DNA of 64,000 nucleotides, from positions 62,001 through 126,000 of the forward strand of contig NZ_JSEF01000012.1 in assembly GCF_000805675.1 (NCBI RefSeq). Reading direction: 5' to 3'. The position numbers and the translations under genes are program-made. Source of the stretch: Corynebacterium minutissimum. Its GTDB lineage: Bacteria > Actinomycetota > Actinomycetes > Mycobacteriales > Mycobacteriaceae. The notes beneath the pieces were generated by a model that did no database searches, was not told the DNA's origin, and saw only the letters and a list, made by a program, of their open reading frames with translations. Below, piece by piece: positions 25,201 through 33,723 of the stretch; position 1 is the first letter of the stretch, and every line of letters begins with the position of its first letter.

Positions 25201-25962
25201 CTAGACAATCATGATTTCGGCGTTGTTGCCGCCGGTACAGCGGATGATCTCGCGGTCGTCGGTCCTGCAGGCAAGGTTGTAAGTTTGATGGGTCACCGGA
25301 CTGGTGACGGAAATCTGTGGTGGAACGTATCCGCGAAGGTCTTCCAAAGAGCTGATAGTAAGACTCATGAGGTGGCCAGCGGTCGAGCGGGCAAAATCGC
25401 AGCTGGTATTTGGCCCTGCAAGGACGTAGGTGATGTTGTAGCCATCACCTGTCTGACACATCGTGGCAGGGGTGCCAAAGACGTCGACTTTGGCGCCGTT
25501 AATCTGGTTCTCTGGAAGTTGCTCGTGTATGTGGTTGAGGGAACCAATACGTGCGGATTCAATCGTTTTCCGGCTTCCAGGTGGCATGACATACTGTCCG
25601 GGCTCTACTCCCTGGAGGTGTGGAGGTGTCGTCTGTGGGGCCTGCTGCTGGGCTGCTTGGGGTTGTTGTGCGCCCTGCTGCTGCGCAGCTTGCGGTTGAG
25701 CGCCTGCTTGTCCTTCTGGGGCGGGGCCGCCAGGAATGGTGGGCTCGGGTCCCGCGGGTACGTCGACGTGGGCGTCGTCGTTAAGCGGTTTAAAAGCCGG
25801 GTAGGTGTTCTTGAATGATGGCTCTGCTGCCTCGGAGGTGGCTGGGGCGGCGGTCTCGGTGGTGGTAGAGGAGCAGCCAGTTGCGAGGAGGCCCGCGGTG
25901 GCTACGGCGGTCAGTGCCGTGAGGAATCGGCGTGCGGAGGAGGGGGTCTGTGAGGAAGTCAT
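25201..25962 (-). CDS. Gln/Pro-rich secreted lipoprotein of unknown function
   Basis: 253 residues with a lipoprotein signal (AGLLATGCSS, Cys30). The mature chain starts with a Thr/Ala/Ser stretch. It continues with a low-complexity Gln/Ala/Pro tract (about 85-120, repeated PQAAQQQ units) that probably acts as a flexible spacer through the cell wall. The last ~130 residues are a compact domain with four cysteines (TMCQTGDG, NTSCDFA, YNLACRTD, IIRCTGG) that may form two disulfides. I do not recognise this domain; corynebacteria and mycobacteria carry many such orphan lipoproteins. It is monocistronic, bounded by the tRNA terminator downstream. Confidence 0.75.
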   Translation of the reverse strand: MTSSQTPSSARRFLTALTAVATAGLLATGCSSTTTETAAPATSEAAEPSFKNTYPAFKPLNDDAHVDVPAGPEPTIPGGPAPEGQAGAQPQAAQQQGAQQPQAAQQQAPQTTPPHLQGVEPGQYVMPPGSRKTIESARIGSLNHIHEQLPENQINGAKVDVFGTPATMCQTGDGYNITYVLAGPNTSCDFARSTAGHLMSLTISSLEDLRGYVPPQISVTSPVTHQTYNLACRTDDREIIRCTGGNNAEIMIV

Positions 25963-26068
25963 GGCCCCACACTAACGCCTGCCTAGCCATATGGTGTGGG
26001 AAAACGGGGAACGCTGCCCTGCTCAGTGGAGTGCTGTAGCCGGGCAGCGTGTGGAAAGCGGCTGGGAT

Positions 26069-26359
26069 TTAGTGGTCGTCCCAGTGTCCGTCGTGAGCGG
26101 CGTGGCGGTGGCCATCGTGCAGGTAGTCGACGTGATCGCCGTGCGGAATGGCGACGTGGCCGCAGCCCTCGCCGTGCTCGTGATCGTGATCCTCGTGAAT
26201 GTGGTGCTCGGCCGTCTCGCACTCATCCCAGTGGCCCTCGTGCTCGCGGTGGATGTGGCCATCGTGAACGTAGTCGATGTGATCGCCGTGCGGGAAAGCG
26301 ACGTGGCCGCAGCCTTCACCGTGGGTGTGGGCGTGTTCCTCGTGGATGGTGTGGGTCAT
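26069..26359 (-). CDS. Histidine-rich tandem-repeat protein, probable metal chelator
   Basis: 96 residues, 28 of them His, with no signal peptide. It consists of two near-copies of a ~45-residue unit, each with HGEGCGHVA, PHGDH, DY, HDGH and a closing HDGHW/HEGHW segment; each unit has a CGH cysteine. AAGGAG five bases before ATG 26359 is an excellent ribosome site, so this is a real gene and not a composition artefact. Similar short His-rich proteins are common in bacteria and sometimes wrongly named threonine dehydratase. Cytosolic buffering of zinc, nickel or copper is the natural inference. It is divergent from the protease gene, and A/T-rich ATGAAAA repeats (about 26390-26425) occupy the shared promoter region. 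Confidence 0.8.
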   Translation of the reverse strand: MTHTIHEEHAHTHGEGCGHVAFPHGDHIDYVHDGHIHREHEGHWDECETAEHHIHEDHDHEHGEGCGHVAIPHGDHVDYLHDGHRHAAHDGHWDDH

Positions 26360-26462
26360 GACTTCTCCTTAGTGAACCCGTGTGTTTTCAGTCTGTTTTC
26401 ATTTAAGTGCTTTTTCATTAGGATTTCAATAGCGGGGGTAGTGGGGGTGCTACAGTAAATGC

Positions 26463-27248
26463 ATGACGACGAAACTCACGCGTAGCCTGATGGCCGCTGC
26501 CAGCACTTTTGCCGTGTCGATTTCGGTATTAATTGCACCAGTTGCTGTCGCCGATGCCACAGTTCAGATCTCGCAGGGGCAGAAGATCATCTCCTCGGAT
26601 GGCGCTGAATGCACTGTCGGCTATGTTGAACCAACCCGCGCCTGGACCTCGGCTCATTGTGGGCTTGATGGTGGGCAGGTGTATACCGATTCTGGACAAC
26701 ACGTGGGTACGTTGCGATGGTTTAGCCCGTCCGGCGCTGCAAGCCACGACTTGGCCTATGTTCAGTTCGCTGGTGGAACCTCTTCTGGCGGAAACCCGAT
26801 CACAGGTGACGGAATGGCGACTCCGCCAGGTGAAGGCACCAGGGTGTGTATGGATGGCCGCTATGCGGGGCGCCACTGTGGGCCGACCGTGCGGGGTCCA
26901 GGAGTGTTTCCGGGAATGCACTATGCTGCAGGTTTCTCGCTTGCCCCTGGCGATAGCGGCGGGTCAGTCTCTATTGAAGGCCGTCCTGGGGTTGTAGGCA
27001 TCTATCAGGGCATTACCGTGGTCAACCGCAATGGTCAGGAGATAACCTTTTCCAACTATGCCCGTATGCCGCATGCAGACGAGCTCGCGCGACTGCCGCA
27101 CCAGGGCTATGTGCCGCGTCGCCCGAATCGTGAACCGGCCAACGTGGTGCGTTCAGTGCAGGAAAGGGGAGAGGCCTTCTCTTCTACGAGTAGTAAGGGC
27201 CCTGAAGGGCTGCGCGGACTTGCTGCCTACTTCGGCTTGAGTATGTAG
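26463..27248 (+). CDS. Secreted trypsin-like serine protease (S1 fold)
   Basis: 261 residues with a signal peptide cleaved near PVAVADA (about residue 30). The catalytic triad is readable: His65 in TSAHCG, Asp96 in SHDLAYV, Ser165 in APGDSGGSV. Cys50-Cys66 and Cys129-Cys139 are likely disulfides. The domain ends near residue 215, and the C-terminal ~45 residues are a basic, polar tail without an anchor, so the enzyme is released or wall-associated. ATG 26463 lies 6 nt after a -10-like TACAGT (26451-26456) and lacks a ribosome site, so the mRNA is probably leaderless. Its substrate is unknown. Confidence 0.87.
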   Translation: MTTKLTRSLMAAASTFAVSISVLIAPVAVADATVQISQGQKIISSDGAECTVGYVEPTRAWTSAHCGLDGGQVYTDSGQHVGTLRWFSPSGAASHDLAYVQFAGGTSSGGNPITGDGMATPPGEGTRVCMDGRYAGRHCGPTVRGPGVFPGMHYAAGFSLAPGDSGGSVSIEGRPGVVGIYQGITVVNRNGQEITFSNYARMPHADELARLPHQGYVPRRPNREPANVVRSVQERGEAFSSTSSKGPEGLRGLAAYFGLSM

Positions 27249-27266
27249 GAGGACCTTCGGGCTTGC

Positions 27267-27965
27267 CTAGACGCCATCAGTGGAGAGTGCTTCGGTGAGG
27301 CGCTTGGCGGCGTCAACTAGCACAGGCGCAAACTTCTCCGCCGGGGAGGGGCGAAAGCGATCTGCTGAGCCTGACACAGAGAGAACAGCAATGAACGTCC
27401 CTGCGCTATCGAAGACGGGGGCGGACACGGAGGCGAGGTTAGACTCGCGCTCTTCGATAGATTCTGAGTAGCCATTCTCGCGCGCGAGCTCAACATCGCG
27501 CTCGCTGAAGAGGGCGTCTGATACATGGACGTCCCCAAAAGCGGCGAAGATGCGTGCTGCCGAGCCAGACGTGAGGGGTAGTTGGCGGCCAACGGGGACT
27601 ACGTTGTGTAGCCCAAACTCCGGCTCGCGGGTAGCGATGCAGGTGCGTGTTGTGCCAGAGAGTTCGTAGAGTTGGACGGATTCACCGGTGGCCTCGAGGA
27701 GTTCCTCCATGATGGGGCCGGCGGTTTCGATGATGCGGTCTCGGTTTCCCGGCAGGGCAGGGCCCGCGCCCCACTTGCCGTCAGCGGTGCGGGTGAGGAT
27801 GCGGTGTGCTTCCAGTGCGGTCGCCAGACGGTGGGCGGTGGCTCGTGGTAAACCTGTGGTCTCGCAGAGCTCGTTGAGTGTGGAGGGGTGGTTGGTTGCG
27901 GCCATCATGATTGCGACGGCGCGATCCAATACCTTTATTCCTGATACTGCGCTATACTCTCCCAT
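27267..27965 (-). CDS. ltbR: IclR-family regulator of leucine genes
   Basis: 232-residue regulator. It has an N-terminal winged helix (about 8-65, STLNELCETTGLPRATAHRLATALEAHRIL as the HTH) and a C-terminal IclR effector domain (about 75-225). It stands divergently to leuC exactly as LtbR does in C. glutamicum, where it represses leuB, leuCD and tryptophan genes. ATG 27965 is right because it gives the family N-terminus MGEYSAVSGIKVLDRAVAI; a longer frame to 28193 would run through the operator and into leuC. Its start codon is 5 bp from the perfect palindrome at 27970-28000, which should control both genes. Confidence 0.9.
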   Translation of the reverse strand: MGEYSAVSGIKVLDRAVAIMMAATNHPSTLNELCETTGLPRATAHRLATALEAHRILTRTADGKWGAGPALPGNRDRIIETAGPIMEELLEATGESVQLYELSGTTRTCIATREPEFGLHNVVPVGRQLPLTSGSAARIFAAFGDVHVSDALFSERDVELARENGYSESIEERESNLASVSAPVFDSAGTFIAVLSVSGSADRFRPSPAEKFAPVLVDAAKRLTEALSTDGV

Positions 27966-27969
27966 ACAA

Positions 27970-28000
27970 TGAAATCTACGTCCCATTAATTGAGATTTCA
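27970..28000. promoter_or_regulatory. Palindrome between ltbR and leuC, likely LtbR operator
   Basis: TGAAATCT (27970-27977) and AGATTTCA (27993-28000) are perfect inverted copies around a 15-nt centre. The element fills most of the 48-bp gap between the divergent ltbR and leuC starts, so a bound regulator would cover both promoters. Confidence 0.75.
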
Positions 28001-28013
28001 AGTGGAGAGGCTT

Positions 28014-29438
28014 ATGACTGAGAAACTGACACTGGCAGAGAAGGTGTGGCGTGACCACATCGTGCGCAAGGGCGAGAATGGGGAGCCAGATCTCCTCTTT
28101 ATCGATTTCCAGCTCCTGCATGAAGTTACCAGCCCGCAGGCCTTTGATGGGCTGCGCCTGGCTGGACGCACGATGCGTCACCCAGAGCTGCACCTAGCCA
28201 CCGAAGATCATAACGTTCCTACAGTGGGTATCAAGACCGGTAACCTGCTGGAGATTAAGGACGAGGTATCCCGTACCCAGGTTTCCACCCTGCGCGAGAA
28301 CTGCGAGGAGTTTGGCGTACGACTGCATGCGATGGGTGACGAACAGCAGGGTATCGTGCACACCGTTGGCCCGCAGCTCGGCATTACCCAACCTGGCATG
28401 ACCATCGTGTGCGGTGACTCCCACACCTCAACACACGGCGCGTTCGGCTCCATCGCGATGGGCATTGGCACCTCCGAAGTCGAGCACGTCATGGCTACCC
28501 AGACACTGTCACTAAAGCCCTTTAAGACCATGGCCATTGAGGTCTCTGGTGAATTGGCTGAAGGAGTATCTGCCAAGGACTTGATTCTTGCCATTATTGC
28601 CAAGATCGGCACCGGCGGCGGCCAGGGCCACATTATTGAGTACCGCGGCGAAGCTATTCGAAAGATGTCGATGGAAGCTCGCATGACGATCTGCAACATG
28701 TCTATTGAGGCTGGTGCCCGTGCCGGCATGGTGGCCCCAGATGAGACCACGTTTGAGTACGTCAAGGGGCGTGAGTTCTCCCCGAAGGGTAAAGACTGGG
28801 ATGCCGCCGTGGAGTACTGGAAGACGCTGCCGACTGATGAAGGCGCTGAGTTCGATACCGTCGTGGAGATCGACGGCTCCGCTCTGACCCCGTTCGTTAC
28901 CTGGGGAACTAACCCGGGGCAGGGCCTGCCGTTGAGCGCCTCAGTGCCGGATCCGGAATCGTTCGGCGATGAAGGTGAGAAGGCGGCGACCGAGAAGGCT
29001 CTGGCCTACATGGCTCTCACTCCGGGCACTCCGCTGCGAGACATCCAGATCGACACCGTATTCCTCGGTTCCTGCACCAACGCGCGCATCGAGGACTTGC
29101 GCGCAGCCGCCGAGGTGGTGAAGGGTCGAACCATTGCTGCCGATACTCGCATGATGGTTGTTCCTTCTTCTGCTGTAGTTAAGGCCCAAGCTGAAGAAGA
29201 AGGTCTGGACAAGATCTTCACCGACTTTGGCGCGGAGTGGCGTACGGCTGGCTGTTCGATGTGTCTGGGCATGAACCCGGACCAGTTGAAACCGGGGGAA
29301 CGGTCGGCGTCGACAAGCAACCGCAACTTCGAAGGCCGTCAGGGCCCTGGCGGGCGTACCCACCTAGTCTCCCCAGCTGTCGCAGCAGCCACCGCGGTTC
29401 TGGGCCACCTGGCATCACCGGCCGACATCAACGGCTAA
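28014..29438 (+). CDS. leuC: 3-isopropylmalate dehydratase large subunit
   Basis: Isomerises 2- to 3-isopropylmalate in leucine synthesis as a heterodimer with LeuD. 474 residues of the aconitase fold with a [4Fe-4S] cluster: cluster ligands in [12 protein letters not shown] and [10 protein letters not shown] (two Cys), the active-site stretches [33 protein letters not shown] (split here as [12 protein letters not shown] and [14 protein letters not shown]). ATG 28014 follows GGAGAGG and gives the normal N-terminus [12 protein letters not shown]. The stop is 46 bp before leuD. Confidence 0.97.
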   Translation: MTEKLTLAEKVWRDHIVRKGENGEPDLLFIDFQLLHEVTSPQAFDGLRLAGRTMRHPELHLATEDHNVPTVGIKTGNLLEIKDEVSRTQVSTLRENCEEFGVRLHAMGDEQQGIVHTVGPQLGITQPGMTIVCGDSHTSTHGAFGSIAMGIGTSEVEHVMATQTLSLKPFKTMAIEVSGELAEGVSAKDLILAIIAKIGTGGGQGHIIEYRGEAIRKMSMEARMTICNMSIEAGARAGMVAPDETTFEYVKGREFSPKGKDWDAAVEYWKTLPTDEGAEFDTVVEIDGSALTPFVTWGTNPGQGLPLSASVPDPESFGDEGEKAATEKALAYMALTPGTPLRDIQIDTVFLGSCTNARIEDLRAAAEVVKGRTIAADTRMMVVPSSAVVKAQAEEEGLDKIFTDFGAEWRTAGCSMCLGMNPDQLKPGERSASTSNRNFEGRQGPGGRTHLVSPAVAAATAVLGHLASPADING

Positions 29439-29484
29439 GAAGCCACGAGGAAGTACAAGGAAGATACGGAGAAAGCAGAAGACA

Positions 29485-30075
29485 ATGGACAAGTTTTTAA
29501 ACCACACCGGTGTAGGTGTTCCGCTGCGCGCTTCGAACGTGGATACAGATCAGATCATTCCGGCTCGCTACCTCAAGTCCGTCAAGCGCACGGGTTTTGC
29601 TGAGGGGCTGTTCTCAAATTGGCGCTCGGATGAGAACTTTGTGCTCAACCAGCCACAATTCAAAGATGGTTCAGTCCTCTTCGCCGGTCCAGACTTCGGC
29701 ACGGGCTCCTCCCGCGAGCACGCAGTCTGGGCGCTGGCGGAGTACGGTTTCAAGGCCGTATTTTCCTCGCGCTTTGCTGATATCTTCCGCGGCAACTCCG
29801 GCAAAGCCGGGCTGTTGACCGGGTTGATGGCACAGGAGGATATCGAGCTTATTTGGAAGCAGTTGGAGGCCGGTGAAACTCAGGTGAGCGTTGATCTTGA
29901 GGCACGCACCGTGACCGTTGGTGGCAACAGCTATACGTTCGACATCGATGACTACACTCGTTGGCGCCTCATGGAAGGCCTCGACGATATTGGCCTTACC
30001 CTGCGTAACGAGGCGGACATTGAAGCTTTCGAAGCTGGCCGTTCCTCATTCAAGCCGCGTGTGGGCGCGTCATAG
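29485..30075 (+). CDS. leuD: 3-isopropylmalate dehydratase small subunit
   Basis: Swivelling small subunit of isopropylmalate isomerase, 196 residues. Signatures are the start [33 protein letters not shown] (in two parts) and the swivel loop [17 protein letters not shown], which positions substrate over the LeuC cluster. It follows leuC in the same operon and is closed by a terminator at 30163-30182. Confidence 0.97.
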   Translation: MDKFLNHTGVGVPLRASNVDTDQIIPARYLKSVKRTGFAEGLFSNWRSDENFVLNQPQFKDGSVLFAGPDFGTGSSREHAVWALAEYGFKAVFSSRFADIFRGNSGKAGLLTGLMAQEDIELIWKQLEAGETQVSVDLEARTVTVGGNSYTFDIDDYTRWRLMEGLDDIGLTLRNEADIEAFEAGRSSFKPRVGAS

Positions 30076-30162
30076 CGTTCGTCGTGAAAGAAAAGGGCTA
30101 AGGACTAACCGCTGCTAACCCCTCTTGAGGAAAACGAAGGGGTAGCATTCCCCATCTCGCGT

Positions 30163-30193
30163 GGCACCCTTAACAGGGTGCCTTTAGTATTTT
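30163..30193 (+). terminator. leuCD terminator
   Basis: GGCACCC (30163-30169) pairs perfectly with GGGTGCC (30176-30182) over a 6-nt loop and is followed by TTTAGTATTTT. The same T-rich tail contains TAGTAT (30185-30190), a -10-like box exactly 7 nt before the next gene's ATG, so terminator and promoter are overlaid. Confidence 0.82.
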
Positions 30194-30197
30194 CCGC

Positions 30198-31400
30198 ATG
30201 ACCAACCCTTTTGATAGCAATAGAGACCCGTCCGGCAATCAGCAGGGCGGGAACAACGGCCAGAACGGCTTCGGTTCCTTCGGTTCCAACGGCGGAACCT
30301 CCAACGGCGGTAACGCCTATGGCTCCGATCAAAGCGGCAACCAAGGCGGCTTTGGGAACAACACCACTGGAGGAAACTCCTACGGTGACAATTCCTATGG
30401 CGGAAACACCTATGGCTCCGACCAGAACAGCTATGGGAACAACGCCTACGGCGGTGACTCGTATGGTGGGAATTCCAACTCCTACGGCGGGAATTCGTAT
30501 GGAGAGAACTCCTACGGTGCCGGCCAGAATACGTACGGTCAGGGCTACCAGGATCCCAACGCTTATGGCGCGGGCTACCAGCAGCAAGGCGCTTATGGCG
30601 CGGGCTACCAGCAGCAGGGCGCTTATGCTGCGGGGTACCAGCAGCAGGGCGCTTATGCTGCGGGGTACCAGCAGCAGAATGGTTTGACTGTCTCGCCGCC
30701 TGACGCCATGGATTCCGTCGGTCAGGCGTTTAAGGGCTATTTCAAGCAGCCTATGCCTGGTGCCCTCGCCGCTCTTGCTTACTTCGCAGTAATGGGCATT
30801 GGGATTTTCTTGCCCATGTTTGTTTTCGGCATCGGCGCGGCGTCTACTGCCGCAACTTCCTATGACCCGGTAACCGATACTTATTCCAGCGGCGGTGCTG
30901 CGGGTCTTGGTGTATTGAGCATTCTCGTTCTCATTGTTGTCTACCTCTCGGCGATCCTTATCACTGCGTGGATGTACGCTGGCTGTTACTCCGCGTCGCG
31001 CAAGATTGCCAATGGTGAAACAGTCTCTTTCGTCGACTACTTCAAGGGTGACAACCTAAAGGGCATCTTCGGTGTGCATCTCTGCTACATCGTTATCGTT
31101 GTCATCGGTTCCTTTCTCATCATTCCGGGCATCGTGGCGGCTGTGCTCTTTTGGGCGGCGCCAGGTATCAAGGCTGACGATCCCGAAAAGAGCATCGGTG
31201 ATTGCTTCAAAGAATCGATGAACCTCGTCACGAGCAACTTCGGCCAAATGCTGCTGTTCTATATTGTGTTCTCCATCGTGGTGAGTTTGTTCATGCTTAT
31301 CCCCATCGTTGGTGTACTCTGTGCTCTCCCGCTCAGGGGCTTGGGCGAGTTCCTCTTCGTGCGCGCTGTGCGTCAGCGTCCGGCCATGCGCTGGGCCTAA
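30198..31400 (+). CDS. Membrane protein with a long Gly/Asn/Tyr/Gln-rich low-complexity N-terminus
   Basis: 400 residues. The first ~165 are a disordered prion-like tract rich in Gly, Asn, Tyr, Gln and Ser (repeated SYGG/NSYG units), ending in four near-identical 10-residue repeats of the AYGAGYQQQG type. The rest carries about five to six hydrophobic helices with the paired pattern GSFLIIPGIVAAVLFWAAPGIKA, found again in the next gene. The membrane part resembles DUF975-like integral membrane proteins. The N-terminus is expected to be cytosolic. ATG 30198 is probably leaderless (TAGTAT at 30185). It forms a tandem paralogous pair with 31526-32506. Function is unknown. Confidence 0.78.
   Translation: MTNPFDSNRDPSGNQQGGNNGQNGFGSFGSNGGTSNGGNAYGSDQSGNQGGFGNNTTGGNSYGDNSYGGNTYGSDQNSYGNNAYGGDSYGGNSNSYGGNSYGENSYGAGQNTYGQGYQDPNAYGAGYQQQGAYGAGYQQQGAYAAGYQQQGAYAAGYQQQNGLTVSPPDAMDSVGQAFKGYFKQPMPGALAALAYFAVMGIGIFLPMFVFGIGAASTAATSYDPVTDTYSSGGAAGLGVLSILVLIVVYLSAILITAWMYAGCYSASRKIANGETVSFVDYFKGDNLKGIFGVHLCYIVIVVIGSFLIIPGIVAAVLFWAAPGIKADDPEKSIGDCFKESMNLVTSNFGQMLLFYIVFSIVVSLFMLIPIVGVLCALPLRGLGEFLFVRAVRQRPAMRWA
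30561..30680 (+). repeat. Four tandem 30-bp repeats inside the low-complexity gene
   Basis: Units begin at 30561, 30591, 30621 and 30651, each reading GCTTATG then GCGCGGGCTACCAGCAGCA or a close variant. Units 1-2 and 3-4 are closest to each other, suggesting stepwise duplication. The period is a multiple of three, so copy-number change would keep the frame. Confidence 0.9.
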
Positions 31401-31408
31401 CAGCAGCT

Positions 31409-31448
31409 CGGCGTAAGTGTCTGCCCGGCGTAAGTGTCTGCTCGGCGT
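31409..31448. repeat. 17-bp tandem repeat in the gap between the paralogues
   Basis: CGGCGTAAGTGTCTGCC (31409-31425) and CGGCGTAAGTGTCTGCT (31426-31442) are followed by a partial third copy CGGCGT (31443-31448). It lies just after the first membrane-protein gene and has no evident protein-coding role. Confidence 0.85.
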
Positions 31449-31525
31449 GGGGAATGGGACCCAGAGATCGCAGCTAAGGCGTATTTCAGCTCGCCGATAC
31501 TGAGAATCCCTATAAACTCCAGTGC

Positions 31526-32506
31526 ATGAGCAACCCATACGAAGGATATGACGGGCCATCCGGGTACGCCGGGAATGGCGGATTCGGAGGCTCCTCCAGC
31601 TCCAACATGGGGCCACACCAATCTGGTTATGGAGCGCAGGGAGGAGGGGTGCCGCCCTACTCAGGACACGGTGGCCCCTATCAGCCGGGGCCCTATGGCG
31701 GCGGAAACTACTCGGGCTCCTATGGGAACCACTTCAACGCAACCGGCCCGTATCAACAAGGGCCATGGCCGCAGCAGCCCCCAGTGATGATGGGGGTGCC
31801 GCAGGCAGAGCCCGGCTATATTATTGGGCAGTCTTTTAAAGCCTTCGGGGATGCTGCCGCGGAGTGGATCGTGGGTATCCTTGCCCATCTGGGCATACTT
31901 ACCGCTGTCTATTTTGCGGTCAATTTTGCCGTGATGGCGGTGTCCTTCATCGTCGCCATTGTTATGGGCAGCGTTTCCTCAACCGCGGGCTCTGAACCTT
32001 TGAATTTTGCGGGTGTCGTCGCCTTGCTGCTGACGTTCGGCGCAATCTTTGGTTGCGTGTTTGCCTGCATGTTGTGGATGCAGGCAAACTTTTGCTTTGC
32101 CGCCAACAAGGCGATGGACGGTGAAAAACTCACTTTCGGAGACTTCTTTCAGTTCAAATCCGTCGCTGGTCTGATGAAGGTCTTTCTGTGCGTAGGACTT
32201 ATTGTCACCGTGGGCTTTGTGCTCATCATCCCCGGCATTATTGCGATGGTGCTGTTCTGGGCAGCACCGGTCATTAAGGCCAAAGAACCCTCCCTTTCTG
32301 TGGGGCAGTGCCTGAGCCTGTCCCAACAGATGGTGCGCCAGAACTTCGGTACCTCTTTGGGCATTGTCGTTCTGCTCGGGCTGATACAGTTCGCCTTCTC
32401 GTTGATGCCGTTGATCGGCCTCATCCCCGCCTTTCCCATTACGGCGTTGGGTTTCGCGATTGCCGCTCGTGCCCTCTCACAACAGCAGTGCAGGCTATGG
32501 CCATAA
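31526..32506 (+). CDS. Membrane protein, paralogue of the preceding gene
   Basis: 326 residues: a Gly/Pro/Tyr/Ser-rich disordered N-terminus (about 1-95, shorter and Pro-richer than its neighbour) and a membrane domain of about six helices. The shared motif is GFVLIIPGIIAMVLFWAAPVIKA, and the order matches the neighbour: helix pair, cytosolic FxDFF segment (here FGDFFQFKS; in the neighbour FVDYFKGD), helix pair, amphipathic SVGQCLSLSQQMV. A -10-like TATAAACT is found about 15 bp before ATG 31526. The gene may arise from duplication of 30198-31400 or the reverse; the role is unknown. Confidence 0.77.
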   Translation: MSNPYEGYDGPSGYAGNGGFGGSSSSNMGPHQSGYGAQGGGVPPYSGHGGPYQPGPYGGGNYSGSYGNHFNATGPYQQGPWPQQPPVMMGVPQAEPGYIIGQSFKAFGDAAAEWIVGILAHLGILTAVYFAVNFAVMAVSFIVAIVMGSVSSTAGSEPLNFAGVVALLLTFGAIFGCVFACMLWMQANFCFAANKAMDGEKLTFGDFFQFKSVAGLMKVFLCVGLIVTVGFVLIIPGIIAMVLFWAAPVIKAKEPSLSVGQCLSLSQQMVRQNFGTSLGIVVLLGLIQFAFSLMPLIGLIPAFPITALGFAIAARALSQQQCRLWP

Positions 32507-32576
32507 TCGTGAGGGCGGCGGAGGCATGAGCCAAAAGACGGAATTCCTCCCCGTGAGCAAACCTTCCAGTGAGTAG

Positions 32577-33575
32577 TTAGCGCACTGGTAGTGGGCTAGC
32601 TAGGTAGTCCGCGCCGGTGAGCTCGCCATCGTTGAAGGACAGAACCCAGACCGAGGCTTTCTTAAACTTCAGCTCCTCAATCGGAGTGGTGATGAACTTC
32701 GGGGCGTAGGACTCGATGATGCCGGGAATAGTAAGTCCCTGGCTGACAATGACGGGGACTCCGCCGCCGTCGACGACGCGCTGAAAAGCCGCGCGCGCGA
32801 CATCGGGATTGGCATCAAATACTTCATCGCCGAAGGCCTTGTTGATGGCAATGTCCATCCCCAGCTCGTCAGCAAGTGGAGCAGCAGTCTGCTGGCAACG
32901 CTGCGGGAAGGCGCAGTAGATGGCCGTGGGGTGATACGGGGAAAGCATGGGCACGAGCATCTCTGCCTGGCGGCGGCCCTTCTTATCGAGCGGGCGCAAG
33001 TCATCGTCGCCCTCCCAGGAACGGCGCTGATGCGCATGGGCATGACGAACGTAGAGCACGCGCGTCGTGGGTGCCGAGCGCAGGCGCTTCTGAGCCTTGG
33101 CGAGGACCTGGGTGTCTACTTCGTAGGAGAGCAGTTCGCAGGCTTCATCAATTTTCATCCAACGCAGCTCATCGGTCTCATCGTTGGGAGTGTAGGTGCC
33201 CTCCAGTACGCGAGCCATCCAGTAGTACACCACCTTTGTACGGCCTTGGACCGGGTAGGCTACCTTGCCAATGAGCTTGCCTAGACGCACCGTGTAGCCC
33301 GTCTCCTCAAGGATTTCGCGCGCTGCTGTTGTGGGGAGAGACTCGCCCGGGTCAACCTTTCCCTTGGGCAAGGACCAGTCGTCATAACGCGGGCGGTGAA
33401 TGAGGGCGACCTCCGGATCTTGCGGATCGCCGCGCCACAAAACGGCACCGGCAGCGAGAGTGGTGCGCTTGAACTCATCGGCCGGATCCACAGGAACTTC
33501 CTGGTGACGGCCGGAAATAAACACCTCCGACTGAACGTCCTTGTCCGTTTCGTGCATGTTTTTTGCCTTGGGCAT
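32577..33575 (-). CDS. mutT1: MutT1-type Nudix hydrolase fused to a histidine phosphatase
   Basis: 332 residues in two catalytic parts. The N-terminal Nudix domain has a complete box from Gly72 to Gly93 (GKVDPGESL ... REILEETG). The C-terminal phosphoglycerate-mutase-like domain has the phospho-acceptor VRHAHA (about 176-181) and later AFPQRCQQTAAPL. The architecture is that of mycobacterial MutT1 (Rv2985), which hydrolyses 8-oxo-dGTP and diadenosine polyphosphates. The neighbourhood (leuCD on one side, gpsA-ddl-thiL-ung-recG on the other) matches that locus. Start ATG 33575; an internal Met7 is an alternative. Divergent from gpsA. Confidence 0.9.
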   Translation of the reverse strand: MPKAKNMHETDKDVQSEVFISGRHQEVPVDPADEFKRTTLAAGAVLWRGDPQDPEVALIHRPRYDDWSLPKGKVDPGESLPTTAAREILEETGYTVRLGKLIGKVAYPVQGRTKVVYYWMARVLEGTYTPNDETDELRWMKIDEACELLSYEVDTQVLAKAQKRLRSAPTTRVLYVRHAHAHQRRSWEGDDDLRPLDKKGRRQAEMLVPMLSPYHPTAIYCAFPQRCQQTAAPLADELGMDIAINKAFGDEVFDANPDVARAAFQRVVDGGGVPVIVSQGLTIPGIIESYAPKFITTPIEELKFKKASVWVLSFNDGELTGADYLASPLPVR

Positions 33576-33662
33576 GCTGCTCCTTCAAACGCCGGTGTTT
33601 TTCGCGTATCCCATTTTCCTCCACTGACCACAAGGATGCAGTCTTACGCGCCGAACGTGCTC

Positions 33663-33681
33663 TAAAGCGGAGCGTGCTTTA
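33663..33681. promoter_or_regulatory. Small inverted repeat in the mutT1-gpsA gap
   Basis: TAAAGC (33663-33668) and GCTTTA (33676-33681) surround a 7-nt centre, 42 bp before gpsA. It may be an operator for the divergent promoters; no regulator is suggested by sequence. Confidence 0.3.
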
Positions 33682-33723
33682 ATGGTGAAAACCGACAAAC
33701 CTGTTCTAAAAGTGAGGTGGCAC

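Noticed and set aside
30561..30680. CRISPR-like repeat array
   Set aside because: The 30-bp units are contiguous with no spacers and are in frame within a protein gene; no cas genes are near.
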